64,000 bases of DNA from Halomonas denitrificans. Lineage in GTDB: Bacteria > Pseudomonadota > Gammaproteobacteria > Pseudomonadales > Halomonadaceae. Both the position numbers and the translations under genes were made by a program. The notes beneath the pieces were generated by a model. That model did no database searches, was not told where the DNA came from, and was given only the letters and a program-made list of their open reading frames with translations. The stretch spans positions 186,001 to 250,000 of the forward strand of contig NZ_PYVX01000001.1 in NCBI RefSeq assembly GCF_003056305.1, given 5' to 3'. Below, piece by piece: positions 51,407-59,817 of the stretch (position 1 is the stretch's first letter; the number at the start of each line of letters is the position of its first letter).

Positions 51407-51433
51407 CGTTCACGGCTTCGGGGCGGGCCGCGG

Positions 51434-52888
51434 TCAGTCGCCGGGCGCCTCGAAGACCCAGGTGGTGCCCTCGCGGGAATCCTTGAGGATGATCCCAAGC
51501 GCGGCGAGCTCGTCGCGAATAGCGTCGGCGCGGGCGAAGTCCTTGGCCTTCTTGGCCGCGGCCCGCGCCTCGATCCGCGCCTGGATCTCGGCCTCGGCGA
51601 GCGGCAGGTCGGCGGCGCCGGCCTTGAGGAAGCTCGCCGGGTCCTGCTGCAGGAGCCCCAGCACCGCGCCCAGGCGCTTGAGCTCGGCGGCCAGCGCCGG
51701 GGCCCGCTCCGGCGCCTCCTTGCGGGCGCGGTTAACCTCGCGGGCCAGGTCGAAGAGCACCGAGAGCGCCTCGGGCGTGTTGAAGTCGTCGTCCATGGCG
51801 GCGGCGAAGCGCGCCGCGTGGCCGCCGTCGCTCGACGGCGCGAGCGTCTCCGCCGTCGACTCGTCGAGGGCGACGGCCTCCAGGGCCAGCCCTTCGAGCG
51901 CCAGCCCTTCGAGAGCGTTGTAGAAGCGCTCCAGCGACTTGCGGGCCTCGGCCAGCGACTCGGGGGCGTAGTTGATCGGGCTGCGGTAGTGGCTCGCCAC
52001 CAGCAGGTAGCGAACCACCTCCGGGTCGTGGTGCTCGAGCACGTCGCGGATGGTGAAGAAGTTGCCCAGCGACTTGGACATCTTCTCCTGGTTCACCCGC
52101 ACCGCCCCGGCGTGCATCCAGGTGTTGACGTAGCGCTGGCCGGTGGCGGCCTCGCTCTGGGCGATCTCGTTCTCGTGATGGGGGAACATCAGGTCCGGCC
52201 CGCCGCCATGGATGTCGAAGGTCTCGCCCAGGCAGCAGGTGGACATCGCCGAGCACTCGATGTGCCAGCCGGGACGTCCCTCGCCCCAGGGCGAGGGCCA
52301 GCTCGCCTCGCCGGGCTTGGCCGCCTTCCAGAGCACGAAGTCCAGCGGATCCTCCTTGTGCTCGTCCACCTCGATGCGGGCGCCGGAGCGCATCTCGTCG
52401 GGGTCACGGTTGCTCAGCGCCCCGTAGTGCTCGAAGCGGCGCACCCGGTAGTAGACGTCGCCGTTGTCGGCGGCGTAGGCGAAGCCCTTGTCGATCAGCG
52501 TCTCGATCATGGCGATGATCTCGCCGATGTGACCGGTGGCGCGAGGCTCCCGGTCCGGCGGCAGCACGGACAGGCGCGCCTCGTCCTCGTGCATGGCCGC
52601 GATCATGCGCTCGGTGAGCGCAGTAATGCTCTCGCCGTTCTCGTCGGCCCGCTTGAGGATCTTGTCGTCGATGTCGGTGACATTGCGCACATAGGTGACG
52701 TCGTAGCCCCGGGCGCGCAGGTAGCGGGTGATGACGTCGAAGGCCACCATCACCCGGGCGTGGCCCAGGTGGCAGTAGTCGTAGACCGTCATGCCGCAGA
52801 CGTACATGCGCACCTTGCCGGGCACAAGCGGCGTGAGAGGCTCCTTGCGGCGTGTCAGCGTGTTGTAGATCTGCATCTCGGCGCTCAT
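51434..52888 (-). CDS. cysS: Cysteinyl-tRNA synthetase
   Basis: This is a 484-residue class I synthetase charging tRNA-Cys. The HIGH motif is HLGH at 40-43, KMSKS is in [12 protein letters not shown], and zinc ligands include Cys31 plus the Cys/His set in WHIECSAMS and HHENE. A DALR-type C-terminal domain is present. The ATG at 52888 has AAGGGG 5 bases upstream; a GTG at 52894 overlapping the glnS stop has no room for a ribosome-binding site. A small in-frame tandem repeat ([10 protein letters not shown]) lies before the DALR domain. It is coupled to glnS. Confidence 0.96.
   Translation of the reverse strand: MSAEMQIYNTLTRRKEPLTPLVPGKVRMYVCGMTVYDYCHLGHARVMVAFDVITRYLRARGYDVTYVRNVTDIDDKILKRADENGESITALTERMIAAMHEDEARLSVLPPDREPRATGHIGEIIAMIETLIDKGFAYAADNGDVYYRVRRFEHYGALSNRDPDEMRSGARIEVDEHKEDPLDFVLWKAAKPGEASWPSPWGEGRPGWHIECSAMSTCCLGETFDIHGGGPDLMFPHHENEIAQSEAATGQRYVNTWMHAGAVRVNQEKMSKSLGNFFTIRDVLEHHDPEVVRYLLVASHYRSPINYAPESLAEARKSLERFYNALEGLALEGLALEAVALDESTAETLAPSSDGGHAARFAAAMDDDFNTPEALSVLFDLAREVNRARKEAPERAPALAAELKRLGAVLGLLQQDPASFLKAGAADLPLAEAEIQARIEARAAAKKAKDFARADAIRDELAALGIILKDSREGTTWVFEAPGD
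51886..51915. repeat. In-frame 15-bp tandem repeat in cysS
   Basis: The 15-base unit CCAGCCCTTCGAG plus CG (first copy) or AG (second copy) occurs twice, encoding [10 protein letters not shown] on the minus strand in a linker region. Confidence 0.65.
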
Positions 52889-52890
52889 GC

Positions 52891-54600
52891 TCACCCCTTG
52901 TTGGCCTGTGCGGTCTTCTGGCTTTCCTGCTTCTTCACCTTGGCCCAGCCGTCCTTGAGGCCCACGGTGCGGTTGAACACCAGGGTGCCGTCTTGGCAGG
53001 CGTGGCGATCGGCGCAGAAGTAGCCCACCCGCTCGAACTGGAAGCGGCTCTCGGGCGTGGCCTCGGCGAGGCTCGGCTCGCCGATCGCCTGCACGGTGAC
53101 CAGCGACTCGGGGTTGAGGTGGTCGAGGAAGTCGGCGTCCTTGTCCTTGTCGGGCTGCTCGACCTGGAAGAGGTTGTCGTAGAGGCGTACCTCCATGGGC
53201 ACGCCGTGCGCGGCGCTGACCCAGTGAATCACGCCCTTGACCTTGCGCCCTTCCGGGTTCTTGCCGAGGGTGTCGAAGTCCACGGAGCAGCGCAGCTCCG
53301 CGATCTCGCCGGCGGCGTCCTTGATCACCTCGTCGCAGCGGATCACGTAGCTGTTGCGCAGGCGCACCTCCTTGCCCGGCGCCAGGCGGAAGAACTTCTT
53401 GGGCGGCTCCTCCATGAAGTCGTCGGCGTCGATATAGAGCTCCCGGGTGAACGGGATCTGGCGCACGCCCATGTCCTCGCGGGCCGGGTGGCCGGGCACC
53501 TCGTAGACCTCCTCGTGATCCTCGGCCACGTTGGTCAGCACCACCTTGAGCGGCTTGAGCACGGCCATGGCCCGCGGGGCGTTGTCCTCGAGGTCCGAGC
53601 GGATGGCGTGGTAGAGCATGGCGATGTCCACCAGGCCGCCGTCGGCGCGGGTCACGCCGATCATGTCGCAGAACTTGCGGATCGAGGCCGGGGTGTAGCC
53701 GCGACGGCGCATGCCGGAGATAGTCGGCAGGCGCGGGTCATCCCAGCCATCGACGATCTGCTCGTCCACCAGCAGCTTGAGCTTGCGCTTGGAGGTCAGG
53801 GTGTAGTTGAGGTTGAGCCGCGCGAACTCGATCTGGCGCGGGGTCACCGGCACCGGCAGGTTGTCGAGGAACCACTCGTAGAGCGGGCGGTGATCCTCGA
53901 ACTCCAGTGTGCAGACGGAGTGGGTCACGCCCTCGAGGGCATCGGACTGCCCGTGGGTGAAGTCGTAGGAGGGGTAGATCTTCCACTTGTCGCCGGTCTG
54001 ATGGTGGCTGGCGTGGCGGATACGGTAGAGGATCGGGTCGCGCAGGTTGATGTTGGGGGAGGCCATGTCGATCTTCGCCCGCAGCACCTTCTCGCCTTCG
54101 GCGAACTCGCCCACGCGCATGCGCTCGAGCAGGTCGAGGTTCTCGTCCGCGTCACGCTCGCGATAGGGGCTCGGCTTGCCCGGCTCGGTCAGGGTGCCGC
54201 GGTACTCGCGGATCTCGTCCGGGGAGAGGTCGTCGACGTAGGCCTTGCCCTCGCGCACCAGATGCTGGGCCCAGGCGTAGAGCTGGTCAAAGTAGTCCGA
54301 GGCGAAGCGCACCGGGCCCGCCCACTCGAAGCCCAGCCAGCTGACATCCTCCTTGATGGCGTCGATGTAGGCCTGCTCTTCCTTGGCCGGGTTGGTGTCG
54401 TCGAAGCGCAGATGACAGTCGCCACCGAAGTGCTCGGCAAGCCCGAAGTTCAGACAGATCGACTTGGCGTGGCCGATGTGCAGGAAGCCGTTGGGCTCCG
54501 GCGGGAAGCGCGTCACGATCTTCCCGGTCCGCCCGGCCTCGATCTCCTCGCGGATCTGGTTGCGGATGAAGTTCGGCGCGCTGGTAGTCTCGGTGGTCAT
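52891..54600 (-). CDS. glnS: Glutaminyl-tRNA synthetase
   Basis: This is a 569-residue class Ic synthetase charging tRNA-Gln directly. The motif [14 protein letters not shown] holds HIGH at 41-44. The variant KMSKS motif is LTSKRKL, followed by the [17 protein letters not shown] block. The two anticodon-binding beta barrels end with [18 protein letters not shown] and [23 protein letters not shown]. It overlaps the GTG option of cysS and is the first gene of a glnS-cysS pair. Confidence 0.97.
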   Translation of the reverse strand: MTTETTSAPNFIRNQIREEIEAGRTGKIVTRFPPEPNGFLHIGHAKSICLNFGLAEHFGGDCHLRFDDTNPAKEEQAYIDAIKEDVSWLGFEWAGPVRFASDYFDQLYAWAQHLVREGKAYVDDLSPDEIREYRGTLTEPGKPSPYRERDADENLDLLERMRVGEFAEGEKVLRAKIDMASPNINLRDPILYRIRHASHHQTGDKWKIYPSYDFTHGQSDALEGVTHSVCTLEFEDHRPLYEWFLDNLPVPVTPRQIEFARLNLNYTLTSKRKLKLLVDEQIVDGWDDPRLPTISGMRRRGYTPASIRKFCDMIGVTRADGGLVDIAMLYHAIRSDLEDNAPRAMAVLKPLKVVLTNVAEDHEEVYEVPGHPAREDMGVRQIPFTRELYIDADDFMEEPPKKFFRLAPGKEVRLRNSYVIRCDEVIKDAAGEIAELRCSVDFDTLGKNPEGRKVKGVIHWVSAAHGVPMEVRLYDNLFQVEQPDKDKDADFLDHLNPESLVTVQAIGEPSLAEATPESRFQFERVGYFCADRHACQDGTLVFNRTVGLKDGWAKVKKQESQKTAQANKG

Positions 54601-54777
54601 GTCGGTGGGGCAACCTCTGGTTGAATCGCGGGCCTGGCTCGATGCGCCGCGCAGGACGTGACGGACACGCTCCCGCCTTCGCGCATCGAGGCAAAACGGC
54701 TATTATAGCGCCACGCCCATGGGCAGCGCCAAGGCGCATCCCCCATTGCTCCCTACATCGCACACAGGAACGGATCG

Positions 54778-55284
54778 ATGATCGTACTGCAGACCAACTT
54801 CGGCGATATCACCATCGCCCTCAACCACGACCAGGCCCCGAAGACCGCCGCCAACTTCGAGCAGTACGTGCGCGACGGCTTCTACGATGGCACCCTCTTC
54901 CACCGCGTGATCCCGGGCTTCATGATCCAGGGCGGCGGCTTCGACAGCGACTTCAACCAGAAGCCGACCCGCGAGGCCATCGACAACGAGGCCGACAACG
55001 GCCTGAAGAACACCCGCGGCACCCTGGCCATGGCCCGCACCCAGGACCCGCACTCGGCGACCGCGCAGTTCTTCATCAACGTGGCCGACAACGACTTCCT
55101 CAACCACAGCGGCAAGAGCATCCAGGGCTGGGGCTACTGCGTGTTCGGCGAGGTCGTCGAGGGCATGGACGTGGTGGAGAAGATCAAGGAGGTGCCCACT
55201 ACCCGTCGCGGCATGCACGCCGACGTGCCCGCCGAGGACGTGGTCATCCAGAAGGCCTACGTGAAGGACGACGCCGAGGCCTGA
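54778..55284 (+). CDS. ppiB: Cytoplasmic peptidyl-prolyl isomerase (cyclophilin) PpiB
   Basis: This 168-residue cyclophilin catalyses cis-trans isomerisation of prolyl bonds in the cytoplasm. It has no signal peptide. The active-site stretch [13 protein letters not shown] contains the catalytic Arg, and [28 protein letters not shown] is the second core motif. Length and sequence match PpiB rather than periplasmic PpiA. It diverges from glnS and is followed by a strong hairpin. Confidence 0.96.
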   Translation: MIVLQTNFGDITIALNHDQAPKTAANFEQYVRDGFYDGTLFHRVIPGFMIQGGGFDSDFNQKPTREAIDNEADNGLKNTRGTLAMARTQDPHSATAQFFINVADNDFLNHSGKSIQGWGYCVFGEVVEGMDVVEKIKEVPTTRRGMHADVPAEDVVIQKAYVKDDAEA

Positions 55285-55303
55285 GCCTCGCCACGTTCGC
55301 TGC

Positions 55304-55330
55304 CACGCCCGCCGACCCTTGGCGGGCGTG
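55304..55330 (+). terminator. Hairpin after ppiB
   Basis: A perfect 10-bp stem (CACGCCCGCC / GGCGGGCGTG) with a 7-base loop lies 19 bases past the ppiB stop. A short GTTTC follows; probably a terminator. Confidence 0.6.
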
Positions 55331-55392
55331 ATGCGTTTCGCCAACCGACACGCATCACCGACGCCCCCTTTCCCCTGCCAACCGGGCCGACC

Positions 55393-56154
55393 ATGACCAC
55401 CCTGCTGATCTCCGACCTGCACCTGCAGCCCGCCACCTCCGAACTCACCGACGGCTTCCTGCGCTGGCTCGACGAACGTGCCTCCGGCGCCGAGGCCCTC
55501 TATATCCTCGGCGACTTCTTCGAGGCGTGGATCGGCGACGACCTGCTTGACCTCGGCGCCGGCGACCCGACCGGCACCGCCGAGCTGGCCGCCCGCGTCG
55601 CCGCCGCGCTGAAGCGCCTCGCCGAGGGCGGCACTGCCGTCTACCTGATGCACGGCAACCGCGACTTCCTGCTCGGCGAGCGCTTCGCGACCGCCGCCGG
55701 CGCCCGCCTGCTGCCGGACCCCAGCGTGGTGACCCTGGGCGACCGGCCGGTGCTGCTGATGCACGGCGACAGCCTCTGCACCCGGGACGAGGCCTACATG
55801 GCCTTCCGCCGCCAGGCCCGGGACCCGCAGTGGCAGGCACAGATCCTCGCCATGCCGATCGCCGAGCGGCTCCAGCTCGCGAAACAGCTGCGCGACCAGT
55901 CCGGGGAGGCCAACTCCAACAAGGCCGAGGACATCATGGATGTCACCCCCGAGGAGGTGGTCGCGGCGCTGCGCGACCACGGGGTCGATACCCTGATCCA
56001 TGGCCACACTCATCGCCCGGCGGCGCACGACCTCCAGGTCGACGGCACCCCGGCCAGGCGCCTGGTGCTGGGCGACTGGCAGCCGGACCAGGGCTGGGAG
56101 ATCGTCGTCGAGGACGGCACCGAGCCACGACTTCAGGCGTTCCCGCTCGCCTGA
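55393..56154 (+). CDS. lpxH: UDP-2,3-diacylglucosamine diphosphatase LpxH
   Basis: This is a 253-residue calcineurin-like metallophosphoesterase that makes lipid X from UDP-2,3-diacylglucosamine, the fourth step of lipid A synthesis, at the inner face of the membrane. Metal motifs are DLHLQP (DxH), GDFFEAWIGDD, HGNRDFLLG, the HGDSLCTRD block and HGHTHRPA. All ligands are present. The ppiB-lpxH order is common in gammaproteobacteria. Confidence 0.96.
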   Translation: MTTLLISDLHLQPATSELTDGFLRWLDERASGAEALYILGDFFEAWIGDDLLDLGAGDPTGTAELAARVAAALKRLAEGGTAVYLMHGNRDFLLGERFATAAGARLLPDPSVVTLGDRPVLLMHGDSLCTRDEAYMAFRRQARDPQWQAQILAMPIAERLQLAKQLRDQSGEANSNKAEDIMDVTPEEVVAALRDHGVDTLIHGHTHRPAAHDLQVDGTPARRLVLGDWQPDQGWEIVVEDGTEPRLQAFPLA

Positions 56155-56176
56155 CGCGCGCCGCGGGGCGGACGCT

Positions 56177-57208
56177 TCACCCCCTGGCCCGGCACGCCTC
56201 GAGCATGACTTCCAGCGCTTCGGGGTCCGGCAGCCGCCCCGCCTCGCCGATCAGCTCCAGGCGGGAGTCGCGCCGCCAGGCGGTATCGCCGAGGCTGACC
56301 ACGCCCTCGGCCCGGTTGTAGAGCCGCCAGCCCTCGGTGGTATGCAGCACGCCCTTCACCCGGAGACCGGCGGGCAGCTCGCCGAGGCGCGCCGCGAGGC
56401 GATCCAGGTCGAAGCGCTCCGCGGCGTGCCAGCGCCAGCCCAGGCTCGCGTGCCCGAGCGACGCCCCCTCCTCGCGGACCGGCCGACCGGGGGCCGGCTC
56501 ACGCTCGATCGCGGCCGGCGCTGCCGGCGGGTGGCGCGCCTCGTCCCGCGCCGCCCGATGCGGCGCCGGGGCGGATCCCCCGCCGCCATCGGCGTGGCGC
56601 CCGCCCGCCGCCAGCAGCGCGAGCGGCAGGTCGCCATGGGGCGCCTCGCGAATCCAGCGCTTCGCCGGCCAGAGCGCGCCGAGCCACTCCCTCGCCGCCT
56701 GGACCTGTTCGGGTGTGGCCAGGTCGGTCATGGTCAGCGCCACGCCGTCGGCCATGACCAGCTGATCGCGAAAGGTCTCGTGCGACCGGGCGCGCGGATC
56801 ATCCAGCCGGCGCGGGTCGAGCAGCGCGATCACGTCGTGCACCGCCAGCGCCTCGCCCAGCCCCTCGCCGCGCAGCATCTCAATGAGGCCGGCCGGATGG
56901 CCGAGCCCCGAGGGCTCGATGATCAGCCGGTCCGGGCGATGGCGATGCAGCAGGTTCACCAGCGAGGCCTGAAGCACGAAGGCCAGCTGGCAGCAAAGGC
57001 AGCCCCCGGGCAGCCCCTTGACCACCAGGTCGTCACGCGCCTCGAACATCGCCTGGTCGATGCCCACCCGGCCGAACTCGTTGATCACCACGGCCCAGCG
57101 CTCGTCGTCGGGCTTCTGGTCGATCAGGCGCCGGATCAGCGAACTCTTGCCGCTGCCCAGAAAACCGGTGATCAGGTGGACGGGAATGGCGGAGAGGGGT
57201 GCGGGCAT
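56177..57208 (-). CDS. COG0523/CobW-family GTPase, candidate zinc metallochaperone
   Basis: This is a 343-residue G3E-family P-loop protein. Walker A is GFLGSGKSS (15-23), the metal-binding GCLCC is at 69-73 and the Mg2+ region IIEPSGLGHP follows. A His/Pro/Arg-rich linker (about 198-235) joins the CobW C-terminal domain. The expected NKxD guanine-specificity motif reads TMTD at 159-162, so base recognition may be altered. A Zur-like box lies 28 bases upstream, so it is probably made when zinc is scarce and delivers zinc to a client enzyme (YeiR/ZigA-like). Single gene. Confidence 0.85.
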   Translation of the reverse strand: MPAPLSAIPVHLITGFLGSGKSSLIRRLIDQKPDDERWAVVINEFGRVGIDQAMFEARDDLVVKGLPGGCLCCQLAFVLQASLVNLLHRHRPDRLIIEPSGLGHPAGLIEMLRGEGLGEALAVHDVIALLDPRRLDDPRARSHETFRDQLVMADGVALTMTDLATPEQVQAAREWLGALWPAKRWIREAPHGDLPLALLAAGGRHADGGGGSAPAPHRAARDEARHPPAAPAAIEREPAPGRPVREEGASLGHASLGWRWHAAERFDLDRLAARLGELPAGLRVKGVLHTTEGWRLYNRAEGVVSLGDTAWRRDSRLELIGEAGRLPDPEALEVMLEACRARG

Positions 57209-57232
57209 GGTAACTCCAGGCGGGCATGGCGG

Positions 57233-57253
57233 TATTGTTACAACATAACATTT
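57233..57253. promoter_or_regulatory. Zur-type operator upstream of the CobW-family gene
   Basis: TGTTA-CAACA-TAACA at 57236-57250 is a perfect inverted repeat with the same 15-base geometry as the core of the gammaproteobacterial Zur box (TGTTA-N5-TAACA), with an extra A/T pair one step further out. It is centred 35 bases before the CobW-family start in an otherwise GC-rich region. Confidence 0.72.
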
Positions 57254-57309
57254 TAGGTTCGGGCCGGCACCCGCTCGAGGGTAAGCCCTCCGCCCCTCTT
57301 CGCCCCATC

Positions 57310-57340
57310 AAAAAACCCCTGCGGGCGTGAGCCCGCAGGG
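57310..57340 (-). terminator. Rho-independent terminator after ppiD
   Basis: On the minus strand a perfect 10-bp stem (CCCTGCGGGC / GCCCGCAGGG) with a 4-base loop is followed by G and six T. A textbook intrinsic terminator. Confidence 0.9.
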
Positions 57341-57379
57341 ATCGTCGTGGTCGCGCGACGCAGCATCCGCGCCGATCGC

Positions 57380-59203
57380 TCAGAGCCGCTCGATGTTCGC
57401 CTTCTCGCGAAGGTCCTCGAGCAGGCCCTGGATGGCGGCCTGGGCCCGCAGGCGCTCGGCCATGTTGGCGACGAAGGCCTCCATCTGGGCGTTGGGCTCG
57501 CCGTCCTGGACGCGCTCCAGGGCGATCAGCACCACGCGCTCGCCGTCCACGGCGTGGCCGTAGACCGGCTGCTCGCCCTCGGGGTGCGGCAGGCGGAAGG
57601 CAGCCTGCACCAGCGCCTCGGAGAGCGTGCTGCCGGTCTGGCGGCTGACCGACTCGGCCTGCTGCCAGTCGATGTCGAGCGTCTCGCCCGCCCGCAGGCT
57701 CTCGACGCGCTGGGCCGCGAGCTCGACCAGCGCCTCGCGGGTCTTGGCCTCGAGCACGGCGGCCTCGACCTGGCCGCGCACCTCGGAGAGCGGCAGCGTG
57801 GTGGCCTCGCGATGCTCGGCCACGCGCAGCACCAGGCGGCGATCCTCGTCGAGCTCGATCACCTCGCTGTTGTAGCCGTTCTCCAGCACGTCATCGCTGA
57901 AGGCCTGCGCCATCACGCCGGGCTCGGAGAGCACGCCCTCGTCGACATCGCGACCGACCCAGTCGCTCTGCTGCAGGGTCAGGCCCAGGTCATCGGCCAC
58001 GCTTGCCAGGTCGTCGGCGGCGAAGCTGTCATCGATCAGGCGCTGGGCACGCTCGTTGAAGGCGTCGTCGACCTGCTCGAGGGCCAGCTCGGCGCGCAGC
58101 GCCTCGCGGCGCTCCTCGAAGGCGGGGCGATCGAGCTCGGTGACCTTGATCAGGTGCAGGCCGTTGTCGGTCTCGACGATCCCGGAGACCTCTCCCTCGC
58201 CGAGGGCGAAGGCGGCGTCCTCGAAGGCCTCGCCGAAGAAACCGCGGGAGATGACGCCGAGATCCCCGCCGGCATCGCTGGTCGAGGTGTCGTCGGAGAC
58301 CTCGGCGGCCAGCTCGGCGAACGCCTCGCCCTCGGCGAGACGCGCCTGGACCTGCTCGAGACGCGCCCGGGCCTCCTCGCGGCTGCCGTCGTCGTCGCCG
58401 ACGGCGACCATGATGTGCGAGATGCGACGGTCGGCCTCGGCCGCCCCGGCCTCCCAGGCCTCGCGCAGCGCCTCCTCGCTCACCTCGGCCTCGTCGGCCA
58501 TCTGCTGGCGATCGAGCACCACGTAGTTGACCTGCACCTGCTCGGGGCGGCGGAAGTCGTCCCGGTGGGCGTCGTAGTAGGCCTGGAGGTCCTGCTCGGT
58601 GATCTCGGGCGTGGCCGCGAGGTCGTCCGGCGTCAGGGCGTGGTGGCGGAAGCTGCGGGTCTGGCGCTGCAGTTCGGCGAGGCGCTCCCGCTCCTCCTCC
58701 AGGGTGAAGGTGCTGACGGCCAGGCCCTGCTGCACCTGCTGGCGCTTGAGATCGACGGCGAGCTGCCGGCGGAAGGACAGCGGCGTGAAGCCGGCGCTGG
58801 CCAGGCGATTGCGGAACAGCTCGCGGTCGAAGCGCCCCTGGGCGTCCTGGAACTCCGGCAGGGTGACGATCAGCTGATCGAGCTGCTGCTCGGAGACGTA
58901 GAGGCCTCCCTCCTCGGCGTACTGGGTCAGCAGCCGCTCGGTGATCAGCATGTCGAGCATCTCGGCGCGCAGGGCGCGCTCCTGGTCCGGCGGCACCTGG
59001 CCGCTGCGGATGGCGCGCTGCACCTCGATCTCGAGCTGCTGGCGGGTGATCGGCTCATCGTTGACCTGGGCGACCTCATCGCCGCTGTTGCCCAGCAGCC
59101 CGACCAGCGATTCCACGCCGAACAGCGCCATGGTGACGACCACGGCACCGATGATGATCTTGGCGCCCCAGCTCCTGGAGCGGTCACGAATACTTTGCAG
59201 CAT
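57380..59203 (-). CDS. ppiD: Periplasmic chaperone / peptidyl-prolyl isomerase PpiD
   Basis: This is a 607-residue inner-membrane-anchored chaperone at the Sec translocon. One N-terminal helix (about 15-37) anchors the protein. A SurA_N-like domain follows (about 38-200), then one parvulin domain (about 265-360) with RRISHIMVAV, GDLGVISRGFFGEAFEDAAFAL and GLHLIKVTELD. The long acidic C-terminal part is rich in Glu and Asp, as in halophile secreted proteins. It lies downstream of hupB, as in E. coli (lon-hupB-ppiD). Confidence 0.95.
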   Translation of the reverse strand: MLQSIRDRSRSWGAKIIIGAVVVTMALFGVESLVGLLGNSGDEVAQVNDEPITRQQLEIEVQRAIRSGQVPPDQERALRAEMLDMLITERLLTQYAEEGGLYVSEQQLDQLIVTLPEFQDAQGRFDRELFRNRLASAGFTPLSFRRQLAVDLKRQQVQQGLAVSTFTLEEERERLAELQRQTRSFRHHALTPDDLAATPEITEQDLQAYYDAHRDDFRRPEQVQVNYVVLDRQQMADEAEVSEEALREAWEAGAAEADRRISHIMVAVGDDDGSREEARARLEQVQARLAEGEAFAELAAEVSDDTSTSDAGGDLGVISRGFFGEAFEDAAFALGEGEVSGIVETDNGLHLIKVTELDRPAFEERREALRAELALEQVDDAFNERAQRLIDDSFAADDLASVADDLGLTLQQSDWVGRDVDEGVLSEPGVMAQAFSDDVLENGYNSEVIELDEDRRLVLRVAEHREATTLPLSEVRGQVEAAVLEAKTREALVELAAQRVESLRAGETLDIDWQQAESVSRQTGSTLSEALVQAAFRLPHPEGEQPVYGHAVDGERVVLIALERVQDGEPNAQMEAFVANMAERLRAQAAIQGLLEDLREKANIERL

Positions 59204-59295
59204 GCAGGCCTCTGCGGATCAAATGAGTCGGGTCGCGCACATTATACGCATCGCCTCGCGCCTCGCGACGCGCGGTGTCGATGCCCATGAACGCG

Positions 59296-59327
59296 AACAG
59301 GCGCACCGCCGGGGCGATGCGCCTGTT
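59296..59327 (-). terminator. Hairpin between hupB and ppiD
   Basis: A perfect 10-bp stem (AACAGGCGCA / TGCGCCTGTT) with a 12-base loop that can pair further lies 40 bases past the hupB stop. A short T pair only; it may partly terminate hupB transcription. Confidence 0.5.
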
Positions 59328-59366
59328 GAAGAAACCACCGTCAATGCTACGGCAGGCGCCGTTGCC

Positions 59367-59639
59367 TCAGTTGACGGAGTCCTTGAGCGCCTTGCCGGCC
59401 TTGAAGCTCGGCACCTTGGCAGCGCTGATCTCGATCGGCTGGCCGGTCTGCGGGTTACGGCCAGTGCGAGCGGCACGCTCCTTGACGGTGAAGGTACCAA
59501 ACCCCACCAGGGACACGCTGTCACCCTTCTTCAGGCTCTCTGACACGGTGTCGACCATGGCATCCAGTGCACGGGATGCGGCTGCCTTGGGAATGTCGGC
59601 AGACGCGGCAATGGCTTCGATCAGCTCGGATTTGTTCAC
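59367..59639 (-). CDS. hupB: DNA-binding protein HU-beta
   Basis: This is a 90-residue nucleoid protein. The HU sequence is complete: [21 protein letters not shown], the helix pair and [27 protein letters not shown] is the tip of the DNA-binding beta arm, with its intercalating proline. [12 protein letters not shown]-like [12 protein letters not shown] closes it. It lies between lon and ppiD, the standard order. Confidence 0.98.
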   Translation of the reverse strand: MNKSELIEAIAASADIPKAAASRALDAMVDTVSESLKKGDSVSLVGFGTFTVKERAARTGRNPQTGQPIEISAAKVPSFKAGKALKDSVN

Positions 59640-59773
59640 ACTTCACCCCTTGACTATTTCGTAAATTGGCTCTAATCGGCGAGACTTTTGGCTGACTGAC
59701 GCGATCACAGCATGGCGATAGTTTATAGCAATGCGGCGAAAGCTCTGTCAAGCAACCTTAGCAGCCAAACCCC

Positions 59774-59803
59774 GCCATACCGGGCTTTTCACTCCGGCAT
59801 GGC
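59774..59803 (-). terminator. Hairpin after lon
   Basis: GCCATGCCGG / CCGGTATGGC (one G-T pair) with a 10-base loop, then GGGGTTTGG on the minus strand, lies 15 bases past the lon stop. It is a likely lon terminator. Confidence 0.6.
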
Positions 59804-59817
59804 AAGGAAAATTACCG

